From positions 1-64,000 of the forward strand of contig NZ_CAJUBO010000004.1 in NCBI RefSeq assembly GCF_910584445.1: a stretch of 64,000 nt of DNA, in the 5' to 3' direction. A program made the position numbers and the translations under genes. The stretch comes from an uncultured Desulfovibrio sp. Its GTDB lineage: Bacteria > Desulfobacterota > Desulfovibrionia > Desulfovibrionales > Desulfovibrionaceae. Below the pieces are notes generated by a model, which was given only the letters and a program-made list of their open reading frames with translations, was not told where the DNA came from and did not search any database. Below are positions 44,217 to 52,420 of this stretch, piece by piece (positions within the stretch are counted from its first letter, which is position 1; the number at the start of each line of letters is the position of its first letter).

Positions 44217-44813
44217 TCACAGATCCTGGCGGAAACGGAGGGACTGGCGCAGGGTCTCTCTGTCCATGTATTTGACCTCGGCGCCCAGGGGGATGCCCTG
44301 GGCGAGGCGTGAGACGCGGACGGCGGGGAAGCGCCGGCGCACCATCTCACGGATGAACGCCGCCGTATTTTCCGCTTCCACCGTGGCGCCGAGGGCAAGG
44401 ATGAGTTCGCCGATCTCTCCTTCGCCCAGTCTGCGGGCAAGGCGCTCCAGGTCCAGCGGGCTTTCCTGCGGCCCGAGCAGGCCGCCGAGGATCATGTACT
44501 GGCCGTGGTAGAAGCCCCCCTCGTCCAAGGCGAGCATGCTGTCCCATTCGGTCACGAGGCAGAGCGTGTCGCGGCTGCGGGCGGGGTCGGCGCAGATGGC
44601 GCAGGGGTCCGTGGCGGCCAGGCCGCCGCAACGGCCGCACAAATGGAGGTTGTCCCGCAGGTCGTGGATATTCCGGCCGAGACGGCGCGTTTCGGCTTCC
44701 GGCCATTTGAGCAGGGTCATGGCCGCGCGCATGGCGGACTTGGGACCAAGGCCGGGCAGGCGCGCCATCTGCTCCACAAGCGCCCGCAAGGGTTCCGGAA
44801 CGCGGGTGGACAT
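44217..44813 (-). CDS. recR: Recombination mediator protein RecR
   Basis: A 198-residue RecR, which with RecF/RecO loads RecA onto gapped DNA. The helix-hairpin-helix MARLPGLGPKSAMR is at the N terminus, the zinc finger has CGRCGG and CAIC, and the Toprim domain shows LVTEWDSMLALDEGGFYHGQY and LALGATVEAENTA. It lies three bases after the ybaB stop and is the last gene of dnaX-ybaB-recR, a very common bacterial arrangement. Confidence 0.96.
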   Translation of the reverse strand: MSTRVPEPLRALVEQMARLPGLGPKSAMRAAMTLLKWPEAETRRLGRNIHDLRDNLHLCGRCGGLAATDPCAICADPARSRDTLCLVTEWDSMLALDEGGFYHGQYMILGGLLGPQESPLDLERLARRLGEGEIGELILALGATVEAENTAAFIREMVRRRFPAVRVSRLAQGIPLGAEVKYMDRETLRQSLRFRQDL

Positions 44814-44816
44814 GGC

Positions 44817-45128
44817 TTAGAACATGCCGGGCAAACGGATGCCCCCGGAAATGGCGTTCATTTCGCGCTCCATGCTTTCGCGGGCGATGCGCGCGGCTTC
44901 GTTGACGGCGGCGAGGATGAGATCCTGGAGCATCTCCACGTCGCCGCCTTCCAGGGCCTTGGGGTCGATGACGAGCCTGCGGAGTTCCTGCCTGCCCGAA
45001 ACCTCGGCCCTGACCATGCCGCCGCCGCTCGCGGCCTCATAGGTGCGTTCGCCCATTTCCTGCTGGAGTTTGGCGATCTTGTTCTGCATGACCTGGGCCT
45101 GACGCAGGATGTCGTTCATGTTGCGCAT
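44817..45128 (-). CDS. ybaB: YbaB/EbfC nucleoid-associated protein
   Basis: A 103-residue YbaB/EbfC protein that binds DNA as a dimer. The first 25 residues form a helix (DILRQAQVMQNKIAKLQQEM), followed by the three-stranded sheet with GGGMVRAEVSGRQELRRLVID and a C-terminal helix ending in SGGIRLPGMF. It sits between dnaX and recR; the start may be the first or fourth codon (both ATG). Its function in the operon is likely regulation or nucleoid structure. Confidence 0.92.
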   Translation of the reverse strand: MRNMNDILRQAQVMQNKIAKLQQEMGERTYEAASGGGMVRAEVSGRQELRRLVIDPKALEGGDVEMLQDLILAAVNEAARIARESMEREMNAISGGIRLPGMF

Positions 45129-45161
45129 GGGGGTCTCCGAGCGCCCGGGGGCGCGTTGCTG

Positions 45162-46955
45162 TTAGGGGTTGCCGCCGCGCTCCGAACAATGGGCGAGCGA
45201 GGCGCCCAGAAGCTCGAAACAGGGCTGAAGTTCGGGGCGGCGGGAAAATTCGGCCATGAGCTCGTTCTGACTGCGGCGCGGCCGGGGGGCCACGATGTCC
45301 AGCGCGGGCGCCCTGCCGCCGCAATAGGCCGCCAGCGCGGCTTCCAGCGCGGCGCGATGCTTTTCCAGCTGATGCACCAGCTCGCGTGCGGGCGCGTGCA
45401 GGCGCAGGCCTTCGGGCCGCCACTCCACTTCCAGACCGCGCAAGGCGTGCAGGGGGGGCGCCTGGCGCCCCGCCTCGTGTTCGGCGGCGCAGAACGCGCA
45501 AAACGAGGCCCAGTCCGGCGGGGAGCTGCGCGGAGAGGCGTCCGGTTCCTGACGGGCAGCCGGTTTTGCGCCGGCGTCCGTCGCCGGCGAGGGAAGTTCC
45601 GGCGAGGGAAGCTCCGGTTCCGGCGCGGGCGGCGCGGGACGCGCTTCCCCGCACGCGTCGCCCAACGCGGGCGCGGCGTCCGCCCCGGCGTGTCGCGCCG
45701 GTCTCTCCGCGCTCCGTGCCGGTGGCTCATGACGCGGCGACCCCTCGCGGTCGGGTCCGGCCGTGACGGCGGGCGCCGCTTCCGGCATCGGTCCGGCAGG
45801 GGCGGAGTCCGCGCGGGGAGCGCCCGGCGGCGTGAGGGCATCCAGGCGTTCCACCGGCAGGAGCCGGGGCAAAAGGGCCAGATTCAGGAGCAAAAGCTCA
45901 AGCGCTGCCGCCGGTTCCGGGCTTTGGGTGATGCCGCGCTGGGCGTCGAGCGTCATCTGCCAGGCGGCATGGAGGTGGGGCGGCGAGAAGCGCGCCGCCA
46001 TGTCCCTGAGCCACGCCGCTTCGTCGTCCGGCAGGGCAAGGGAGGGCAGGACAGCGCCGCCCGTCTGGCGGAGCAGGAAGAGATTGCGCCAGTGGCCGGC
46101 CAGTTCGCGGATGAAGAAGCCGATGTCCACGCCCCGCTGGAGCAGGTCGCGGGTGGTCGTCGCGGCTTCCGCGCAGTCCTGGGCGGAAAGCGCCACAAGG
46201 AGCCGGGTGAACAGCTCCTGCCCGGCAAGGCCGAGCACCTGCCGCGTGGTTTCCGCATCCAGGCGCGCGCCGCCCAGGGCCAGCGTCTGGTCGAGGAGGG
46301 ACATGGCATCGCGCACGCTCCCGGCGGCGCGCCGGGCGATGAGGCGCACGGCCGCGTCCTCGTAGTCCCTGCCCTCGGCGCGCAGCGTCCGCACGAGATG
46401 CGCCGCCAGGGCATCCTCGCTCAGATGCCGGAAGACAAAATGCTGGCAGCGGCTGACAATGGTGACGGGGAACTTGTGCGCCTCGGTGGTGGCGAAGATG
46501 AAGACCACGCGTTCCGGCGGTTCCTCCAGCGTCTTGAGCAGGGCGTTGAAGGCGCTGCGCGAGAGCATGTGGGCCTCATCGACGATGAAGACCTTGTAGC
46601 GGCCGTCCATGGGCGCGTAGCCGATATGCTCCCTGAGGGCGCGGGCGTCCTCCACGCTGTTGTTGGAGGCGCCGTCGATCTCGGTCACGTCCACATGGGC
46701 GCCGGCGGCGATCTTGCGGCACTGGGCGCACTCGTTGCACGGTTCGGCGGCGGGGGCGTGCTCGCAGTTGAGCGCCTTGGCGAAGATGCGGGCAATGGTC
46801 GTCTTGCCGACGCCGCGCGTCCCGCTCAGGAGATAGGCCGGGGCCGGGCTGTCGCGTTCCGCGGCGCGCGACAGCGCGGCCACGACCATTTCCTGGCCGG
46901 CCACCTGGGCGAAGGTCTGCGGACGGTAGCGCGCCGCAAGCGAGAGGTGCTTCAT
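45162..46955 (-). CDS. dnaX: DNA polymerase III subunit gamma/tau
   Basis: A 597-residue DnaX, the clamp-loader ATPase of the replicative polymerase. Walker A SGTRGVGKTTIARIF, the four-cysteine zinc site (NCEHAP...CNECAQC), Walker B VFIVDEAHMLS and the SRC sensor in TIVSRCQHF are present. The domain III/tau part from about 380 on includes a Pro/Ala/Glu-rich linker (380-490) and a short C-terminal domain. No poly-A slippery stretch typical of the E. coli gamma frameshift was seen, so a single product is expected. It is followed by ybaB and recR. Confidence 0.95.
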   Translation of the reverse strand: MKHLSLAARYRPQTFAQVAGQEMVVAALSRAAERDSPAPAYLLSGTRGVGKTTIARIFAKALNCEHAPAAEPCNECAQCRKIAAGAHVDVTEIDGASNNSVEDARALREHIGYAPMDGRYKVFIVDEAHMLSRSAFNALLKTLEEPPERVVFIFATTEAHKFPVTIVSRCQHFVFRHLSEDALAAHLVRTLRAEGRDYEDAAVRLIARRAAGSVRDAMSLLDQTLALGGARLDAETTRQVLGLAGQELFTRLLVALSAQDCAEAATTTRDLLQRGVDIGFFIRELAGHWRNLFLLRQTGGAVLPSLALPDDEAAWLRDMAARFSPPHLHAAWQMTLDAQRGITQSPEPAAALELLLLNLALLPRLLPVERLDALTPPGAPRADSAPAGPMPEAAPAVTAGPDREGSPRHEPPARSAERPARHAGADAAPALGDACGEARPAPPAPEPELPSPELPSPATDAGAKPAARQEPDASPRSSPPDWASFCAFCAAEHEAGRQAPPLHALRGLEVEWRPEGLRLHAPARELVHQLEKHRAALEAALAAYCGGRAPALDIVAPRPRRSQNELMAEFSRRPELQPCFELLGASLAHCSERGGNP

Positions 46956-46984
46956 GCCAATCCGCGCCGGGCAGCCCGGCCTGC

Positions 46985-47905
46985 TCAGAACGTGTAGTGC
47001 GTCAGCCAGTCGGCGTATTTCGGATTTTCGCCCTTGGCGATGGCGAAAAATTCCTTCTGGAGGCGTTTGGTCACGGGTCCCGCATGCCCGGCGCCGATCT
47101 GGCGGTGATCCACCTCGCGGATGGGCGTAAGCTCGGCGGCCGTGCCGGTGAAGAACGCCTCGTCCGCGGTGTACAGCTCGTCACGGGTGAACTGCTGCTC
47201 CTCCACCGCATAGCCGAGGTCGCGGGCCAGCGTGATGATGGAATTGCGCGTGATGCCGCCCAGGATGGAAGTGAGCGGCGTGGTCTTGATGATGCCCTCG
47301 CGGACGATGAAGATGTTCTCGCCCGTGGCTTCGGAGACAAAGCCGTTGGTGTCGAGCATGACGGCCTCGTCGTAGCCGTCTTCCTTGGCCTCGATCTTGG
47401 CGAGGATGGAGTTGATGTAGTTGCCCGCGGCCTTGGCCTTGGACATGCTCGTGTTCACATGGCTGCGGGCGAAGCTGCTCGTCTTGATGGAGATGCCCTT
47501 CTCAAGGGCCTCGGCGCCGAGGTAGGCGCCCCACGGCCAGACGGCGATGATGGTCTGGACGGGATTGTTGCCGGGGTAAACGCCCATTTCGCCATAGCCC
47601 ACGAAGGAGAGCGGGCGGATATATCCGGCGGGGAGCTTGTTGGCGACCAGGGTCTCCAGGCAGGCGGCGGCGAGTTCGTCGGCGCTGTAGGGGAGGGCCA
47701 TGCGAAGGATCTTGGCGGAATTGAGCATGCGCCGGCAGTGGTCGCCCAGGCGGAAGACCGCCGAGGTGCCGTCAGCGCAGGCATAGGCGCGGATGCCTTC
47801 GAAAATGGCGCTTCCGTAATGCAGGGAGTGGGTGAGCACATGGACCTGGGCCTGATCCCAGGGAACCAGCTTGCCGTCGAACCAGATGAATTGCGTTGTC
47901 TGCAT
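46985..47905 (-). CDS. ilvE: Branched-chain amino acid aminotransferase
   Basis: A 306-residue class IV PLP aminotransferase that makes leucine, isoleucine and valine from their keto acids using glutamate. HSLHYGSAIFEGIRAY near the N terminus, YIRPLSFVGYGEMGVYPG, the K-A-x-G-x-Y pattern in SMSKAKAAGNYINSILAK, DTNGFVSEATGENIFIV and LTSILGGITRNSII are characteristic of IlvE. The start at 47905 follows GAGG. It lies 29 bases before dnaX on the same strand and just after the MerR regulator gene. Confidence 0.93.
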   Translation of the reverse strand: MQTTQFIWFDGKLVPWDQAQVHVLTHSLHYGSAIFEGIRAYACADGTSAVFRLGDHCRRMLNSAKILRMALPYSADELAAACLETLVANKLPAGYIRPLSFVGYGEMGVYPGNNPVQTIIAVWPWGAYLGAEALEKGISIKTSSFARSHVNTSMSKAKAAGNYINSILAKIEAKEDGYDEAVMLDTNGFVSEATGENIFIVREGIIKTTPLTSILGGITRNSIITLARDLGYAVEEQQFTRDELYTADEAFFTGTAAELTPIREVDHRQIGAGHAGPVTKRLQKEFFAIAKGENPKYADWLTHYTF

Positions 47906-47982
47906 GGGTATCCTCGCGCAGGGCACATTTGGCGCGTGCGGTTGGCGGACGAAAGTCCGCGCGGCCGCGCAAGGGATGAAAT

Positions 47983-48495
47983 CTACTTAAAAGCGCCGGG
48001 CTTGGCAAGCGGGGCGTCAGCGCCGGACGCGGGCGGGCCGCCGGTTTCGGGAATGCCCGCGCGGCAGCGCAGGTCTTCGCAGTACGGGCAGGAGTCGGCG
48101 GCGCTCAGGCTGGCGAGGATGCCGCACCCCTCACCACATCCCGGTCCATGGGACGAGGCCGCGCGCAGGGCCACCAGTTCCGCCTTGAGGTGCTGGAGGG
48201 CCGAGATCTGGGCTTCCACATTGGCGATATGCTCGTCCACCAGACGGTGCACCCAGGCGCAGTCGCGCGTGGGCCGGTCGCGGAAGGCGAGGAGTTCGCG
48301 GACCTCCGCAAGCTTCATGCCGTGGCGGCGGCAGTGCATGACAAAGCGCAGGCGTTCGAGATCCGCCTCGCCGTACAGGCGGTAGTTGCCTTCGCTGCGT
48401 TCGGGGGGGACCAGCAGGCCTTCCTTTTCATAAAAGCGGATGGTCACCACCGGGCAGCCTGCCAGCTTCGCCAGGGCGCCGATCTTCATTTTCAT
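47983..48495 (-). CDS. MerR-family metal-responsive regulator, CadR/PbrR-like
   Basis: A 170-residue MerR-type activator. The winged HTH occupies 1-70 (KIGALAKLAGCPVVTIRFYE, then GNYRLYGEADLERLRFV). Cys79, at the start of the dimer helix, is where CadR/PbrR proteins hold metal, and the C-terminal tail has a cysteine cluster (C120, C124, C136, C139, C144). It therefore fits a Cd/Pb/Zn-type or redox sensor. The start at 48495 follows GGGAG. It is divergent from the CGGC-domain gene across 180 bases and ends 77 bases before ilvE. No metal exporter is adjacent, so the target is unclear; the CGGC gene is the obvious candidate. Confidence 0.82.
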   Translation of the reverse strand: MKMKIGALAKLAGCPVVTIRFYEKEGLLVPPERSEGNYRLYGEADLERLRFVMHCRRHGMKLAEVRELLAFRDRPTRDCAWVHRLVDEHIANVEAQISALQHLKAELVALRAASSHGPGCGEGCGILASLSAADSCPYCEDLRCRAGIPETGGPPASGADAPLAKPGAFK

Positions 48496-48675
48496 GCCGT
48501 CTCCCGGGAGGGTCGCCTGTTCGTGATCAGCGGGAAGGTGGGCATTCCCGCGGCAAAAGTCAATGTTTCGGATGTGCGGCGACCGCCGCGTGGCTTGCAA
48601 GGGGGGCGTGGCCGTGCGAGAATGGCGGCGGATACCCTGTGCGGCCGACGCGCCGCGGGGTCCGAAGGAGAAGCC

Positions 48676-49086
48676 ATGAAGATCGGCCTTGTGCGTTGCA
48701 TGCAGACCGAGGAACTTTGCCCCGCCTCGCGCTGTCTTGAATATATGCGGACGAAAAAGGACGCCTTTGCCGGGGTGGAAGGCGAGATCGTCCTCGTTGG
48801 CGTGACCACCTGCGGCGGCTGCCCCGGCAAGAAGGCCGGCGCGCGCGCCGCCATGATGGTGCGCCGGGGCGCGGAAGCCATTGCCCTTGCCTCCTGCATC
48901 ACCAGGGGGACGCCCATTGACTACGCCTGTCCCTTTGCGGGCAAGCTCGCAAAGGTGGTCAGGGCGGCCGTGGGCGAAAATGTGCCCGTTTTTGACTATA
49001 CCCACGAACCGGCGCGGAAAAAGGACGCCCCCGCTGCGGTCGGGGACGGCGCGCGCGGCTGCGCCCTGCGCGAAGGGGACGCCTGA
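48676..49086 (+). CDS. CGGC-domain protein
   Basis: A 136-residue protein of the CGGC-domain family, small cysteine-rich proteins found in anaerobes and thought to bind metal. The core motif is TTCGGCPGKK (Cys46, Cys49), with more cysteines at 8, 15, 20, 74 and 85 (ASCITRGTPIDYACPF). The start at 48676 follows AAGGAG. A possible promoter with TTGCAA at 48595 and GAGAAT 17 bases later lies in the intergenic region shared with the MerR regulator. Its stop overlaps the next gene by one base (TGATG), linking it to the membrane protein and Hsp70-like genes. Confidence 0.85.
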   Translation: MKIGLVRCMQTEELCPASRCLEYMRTKKDAFAGVEGEIVLVGVTTCGGCPGKKAGARAAMMVRRGAEAIALASCITRGTPIDYACPFAGKLAKVVRAAVGENVPVFDYTHEPARKKDAPAAVGDGARGCALREGDA

Positions 49087-50321
49087 TGCCGGCGCCGGCG
49101 CCGCACGGCGGCCTGGAAGGAAACGGCGTTTCCCCCTCCACGCGCCCTCCGGCTGCCGACCCGGCTGCCGGCCTTGACGCCGCCGCGGACCGCCTCGCGG
49201 ACGAGACTGCGGACGCCATTGCCGCCGCGCCCGGAGACTATGCGGCGCACGGGCGTCTGCTCCATGATCTCAAGCTCGCCGTCGTCGAGCTGGCGGCCGC
49301 GGCATCTCCCCGTGAAGGGGACGGCGACAGCATGGAAGGGACGGCGCCTGCGGGCCTGCCGGTCTCCGGGGACCCTGCGGCCATGCCCCCCGCGCCGGAC
49401 GTCGCCGGGGGCGCCGCCCATGCCGACATGGTCTGGGACCTGGCGCGGGCGCTGCCCGATTTCAGCACCGAGGCCCTGTACCAGAAGCGCTCCTCCCTGG
49501 CGGCCATGGCGGGCATGGCGCTGTTCGGCTGGTTTCTCGGCGGCCTCGCGTCCACGGTGCTCGGGTGGTTCGGGCTTGGCGGCGACATCCTGCGCGCTTT
49601 CGGCGTGTGGGCCATGTTCTGGCTTTCGGAATATCTTTCGGCCAATCCCAAGGCCCGGCACGGGCTGCTTGCCGTGCTCGGCCTCGGGGCGCTGGGCCGC
49701 TTCGCCGTGTCCGCCATGTCGGGCATGCTGCGTATCGGTTCCTGGGGGAGCCTGCGTCAGGCCATTTTCGGCGCGGGCAGGCTGCCCAATATCTTCAAGG
49801 CCGGCTGGCTCCTGTTCGGCGCGTTTTTTGTGCTCGTCTTTCTTTCCAAAAAGGTCACGGCGCTGGATATGACCGCTTTTCGCCATTCCCTGCGGGAACA
49901 GGTGGAAGGAAGGCTGGCTCTCGCGTCCTTCGTGCTCGGCGAGGTGGAACGCCGCGACGCGGCCCTGGCCGAGCTGCGGGACCGGCTGGACGAGGTCGCG
50001 GAAGGGGACGATCCGCGCCGCAACGGCGATGCCCTCGCCAGGGACCTGCTGGGCATGCTCGACGGCCTGGATGCCGATGCGCGCCGTTTCCTGCTCCAGC
50101 GTCTTTCGGCGGCGGGCTACGCGCCGGAACGCGCGGATGAGGACTGGCTGGTCTGGGAGCCGGAAACGCATGCCGCGCTCTATGATGCCGTAGGGCTTGT
50201 GCGACCGGGCGAGCGCTGCCGTATCCTGCGGCGCGCCATGCATACGCCGCGGGGTGTGGTCAGGGGGCTTGTGCAGCGGGCGCCCTCGGCCGCGTCCGCT
50301 CCGGAAGGAGGGCGCCCATGA
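49086..50321 (+). CDS. Membrane protein of unknown function, partner of the Hsp70-like gene
   Basis: A 411-residue protein. The N-terminal 130 residues are Ala/Pro/Gly-rich and acidic, with helical patches. Hydrophobic segments follow at about 136-162, 167-185, 192-216 and 236-257, so it likely spans the membrane three or four times. The C-terminal 150 residues are soluble and helical (MTAFRHSLREQVEGRLALAS, LAELRDRLDEVAEGDD). No known domain is recognised. It starts one base inside the CGGC stop and ends with a four-base ATGA overlap with the Hsp70-like gene, so the three are translationally coupled and probably act together. Confidence 0.75.
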   Translation: MPAPAPHGGLEGNGVSPSTRPPAADPAAGLDAAADRLADETADAIAAAPGDYAAHGRLLHDLKLAVVELAAAASPREGDGDSMEGTAPAGLPVSGDPAAMPPAPDVAGGAAHADMVWDLARALPDFSTEALYQKRSSLAAMAGMALFGWFLGGLASTVLGWFGLGGDILRAFGVWAMFWLSEYLSANPKARHGLLAVLGLGALGRFAVSAMSGMLRIGSWGSLRQAIFGAGRLPNIFKAGWLLFGAFFVLVFLSKKVTALDMTAFRHSLREQVEGRLALASFVLGEVERRDAALAELRDRLDEVAEGDDPRRNGDALARDLLGMLDGLDADARRFLLQRLSAAGYAPERADEDWLVWEPETHAALYDAVGLVRPGERCRILRRAMHTPRGVVRGLVQRAPSAASAPEGGRP

Positions 50322-52390
50322 GCGGCACCGCACCGCCGGCCGGGCGGGAAGGTTCCGGCGCCGGAAACATTCTGGGCATGGACCTCGGCACGAGCAATAC
50401 CTATCTCTTCTCCTGCCGGGCGGACAGCGCGTCCCGGCCTGAAGCGGTGGTGGTGCCCGGCGTGAGCGACGCCGCGGGCAGCATTGCCACGGCCGTGCTG
50501 TATGAGGACGGCAGGCCCATCCTCATCGGGAACATGGCGGAAAGCGAACAGTACGCCAATGCGCTGCCCGGGCGTGTGCTCCGCAGCCAGTTCAAGCCGG
50601 AGATCGCCCATGGCGACGCCGAGGCCATGCTCTGGATGACGGATTTCCTGCGCCTGCTCGGCGAAGCGCTGCCGGAGGGCGCGCCCCGGCCGGGCACGCG
50701 TCTTTATGTGGGCATTCCGTCGCTCACGCGGGAGGACTTCAGCCTCAACCTTGGCCGCTGCTTTGCCGATGCCGGCTGGCCCGCGCCCGTTTTTGTGCGC
50801 GAGTCCGACGCGGCGCTCATTTCCTGTCTCCAGTCCGGGGCGCTGGATATCGACGATCTTGAACGGCGCGCCGTCATTCTCGATTTCGGCGGCGGCACCT
50901 GCGACGTTACGGTGCTCGACGGCGTGGATGCGCTTGCCAACGGCGGCGACCCGCTCTACGGCGGCCGCCTGTTCGACGATCTCGTCTTTCAGGTTTTTTG
51001 CCGCCGCGCTCCGGAGCTGGCGCCGGGGCTTGCCGGTTCGGCCTATGCCTATTTTTTCCACTGGATGGAATGCAAGACCGAGAAGGAACGCTTTTCAACG
51101 GCCATGAGCCACGGGCTGTCGCCTTCCGCGCCGGAAGCGCCGGGAGTGCCGGGAGCGCCGGGAGCGCCGGGAGCGCCCGAAGGCGTGAGCCTGCATGCGG
51201 TGTGGTACGATGCGGCGGGCGCGCGCCGCGATGCCTGGGTGCATGACTACACGCGCGAGGAGTTTATCCGCGATGCGGAAAACTATGCGGCCTCGCCGGA
51301 AATGCTCGCCATGCTCCGGCAGTATCAGGGCCGCGGCGGCCTGAGCCGCTCCGCGCGTGACCTGCTGGAGGGGCGCAGCATCGGCCTGATCTCGTGGCTG
51401 CGCGAGTTGCTCGGCACTCTGGACGGCCGCCGGGAGGTGGGGCGCGTCCTGCTCACCGGCGGCAGCAGCCGCTGGTTCTTTGTGCGCGACATGGTGCGGG
51501 AGCTGTTCCCCGCCGCCGCCTGCGCCATGAGCAGGCGCACCTATGAGGATATCGCCTACGGGCTGGCGCTGTACCCCGTGCTGGCGGCCTCGCGCGCGCG
51601 CGTCGAACGGCTGCTGCAGGAAAAACTCGGCGCCTTTGCGGCCGAGGCCGCCTCGGCCGCGCGCGCCCTGGTGGAAAAGAGCGGCCGCGCGCTGGCGCAT
51701 CGCTGCACGGAACGCATCGTGGCGCGTGACATCATGCCCGCCCTGGAGGCCGCGCAGGGCGCGGGCACCACCGTGGCCGCCCTGGAGGCGGCCTTTGAGC
51801 GCAATATCCGTGAAGACGCGGCGCTGCTGGACATCGTGCGGGAAAAAAGCGCCGCCCTGCACGCGGAATTGCAGCGCGAACTTTCCCGGCGTTTCCGGGC
51901 ATGGCTGCGGGAGAACGGCGTGCTGCTCGTGCCGCGCTTCGAAGTCCCCGCCCAGGCCATCAGCGCGGACTTTTTCAAGGGGGTGAGCGTACGGCTTTCG
52001 CGTCTGGATTCGCTCAACATCATGCGTTTTACCCTGACAGCCGTGCTGCCGTTGCTGGCCGGCACCGCCGCCGCCGGCGCGCTGGCCCATACCGGGGAAC
52101 CTGTCTCCACCGTGCTGGGCGGCGGAATGGCCTTTGGCGGCGCGTGGCTGCTTGGCAGGGCCGCGCCCGGTTTTCTGGAAAAACGGAAACTGCCGGGCTT
52201 TCTCCTCAATGAAAGCAACCGCCGCAAGATCGTGGAAAAAAATTCGGCCTATATCGAAAAAGCGCTGAACGAGGCCTTCGCCGAAGTTCAGGCGGATATC
52301 GCCGACGGCATGGAGCGGCGGCTCAGGCATGCGCTGGAGTCCATGCTCGGCCGTCTGGGTGTGCTCAACCAGGTGCGTTGTCACCACTGA
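50318..52390 (+). CDS. Hsp70-like protein with membrane-associated C-terminal domain
   Basis: A 690-residue protein with a DnaK-type nucleotide-binding domain: phosphate-1 ILGMDLGTSNTYLF (18-31), phosphate-2 ILDFGGGTCDVTVLDG (about 186-201) and adenosine motif VLLTGGSSRWFFV (about 376-388). Residues about 274-290 carry a GAPGAPGAP tract. The usual Hsp70 substrate-binding domain is absent. Instead there are long helices (430-560, EKLGAFAAEAASAARALVEK and so on), then hydrophobic segments at about 570-612 and a C-terminal helical tail. It resembles a membrane-attached Hsp70 whose client domain has been replaced. It overlaps the membrane-protein gene by four bases. Function unknown. Confidence 0.82.
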   Translation: MSGTAPPAGREGSGAGNILGMDLGTSNTYLFSCRADSASRPEAVVVPGVSDAAGSIATAVLYEDGRPILIGNMAESEQYANALPGRVLRSQFKPEIAHGDAEAMLWMTDFLRLLGEALPEGAPRPGTRLYVGIPSLTREDFSLNLGRCFADAGWPAPVFVRESDAALISCLQSGALDIDDLERRAVILDFGGGTCDVTVLDGVDALANGGDPLYGGRLFDDLVFQVFCRRAPELAPGLAGSAYAYFFHWMECKTEKERFSTAMSHGLSPSAPEAPGVPGAPGAPGAPEGVSLHAVWYDAAGARRDAWVHDYTREEFIRDAENYAASPEMLAMLRQYQGRGGLSRSARDLLEGRSIGLISWLRELLGTLDGRREVGRVLLTGGSSRWFFVRDMVRELFPAAACAMSRRTYEDIAYGLALYPVLAASRARVERLLQEKLGAFAAEAASAARALVEKSGRALAHRCTERIVARDIMPALEAAQGAGTTVAALEAAFERNIREDAALLDIVREKSAALHAELQRELSRRFRAWLRENGVLLVPRFEVPAQAISADFFKGVSVRLSRLDSLNIMRFTLTAVLPLLAGTAAAGALAHTGEPVSTVLGGGMAFGGAWLLGRAAPGFLEKRKLPGFLLNESNRRKIVEKNSAYIEKALNEAFAEVQADIADGMERRLRHALESMLGRLGVLNQVRCHH

Positions 52391-52420
52391 ATCCTTGCGC
52401 GGGAAGAGGCGGGGAACGTC

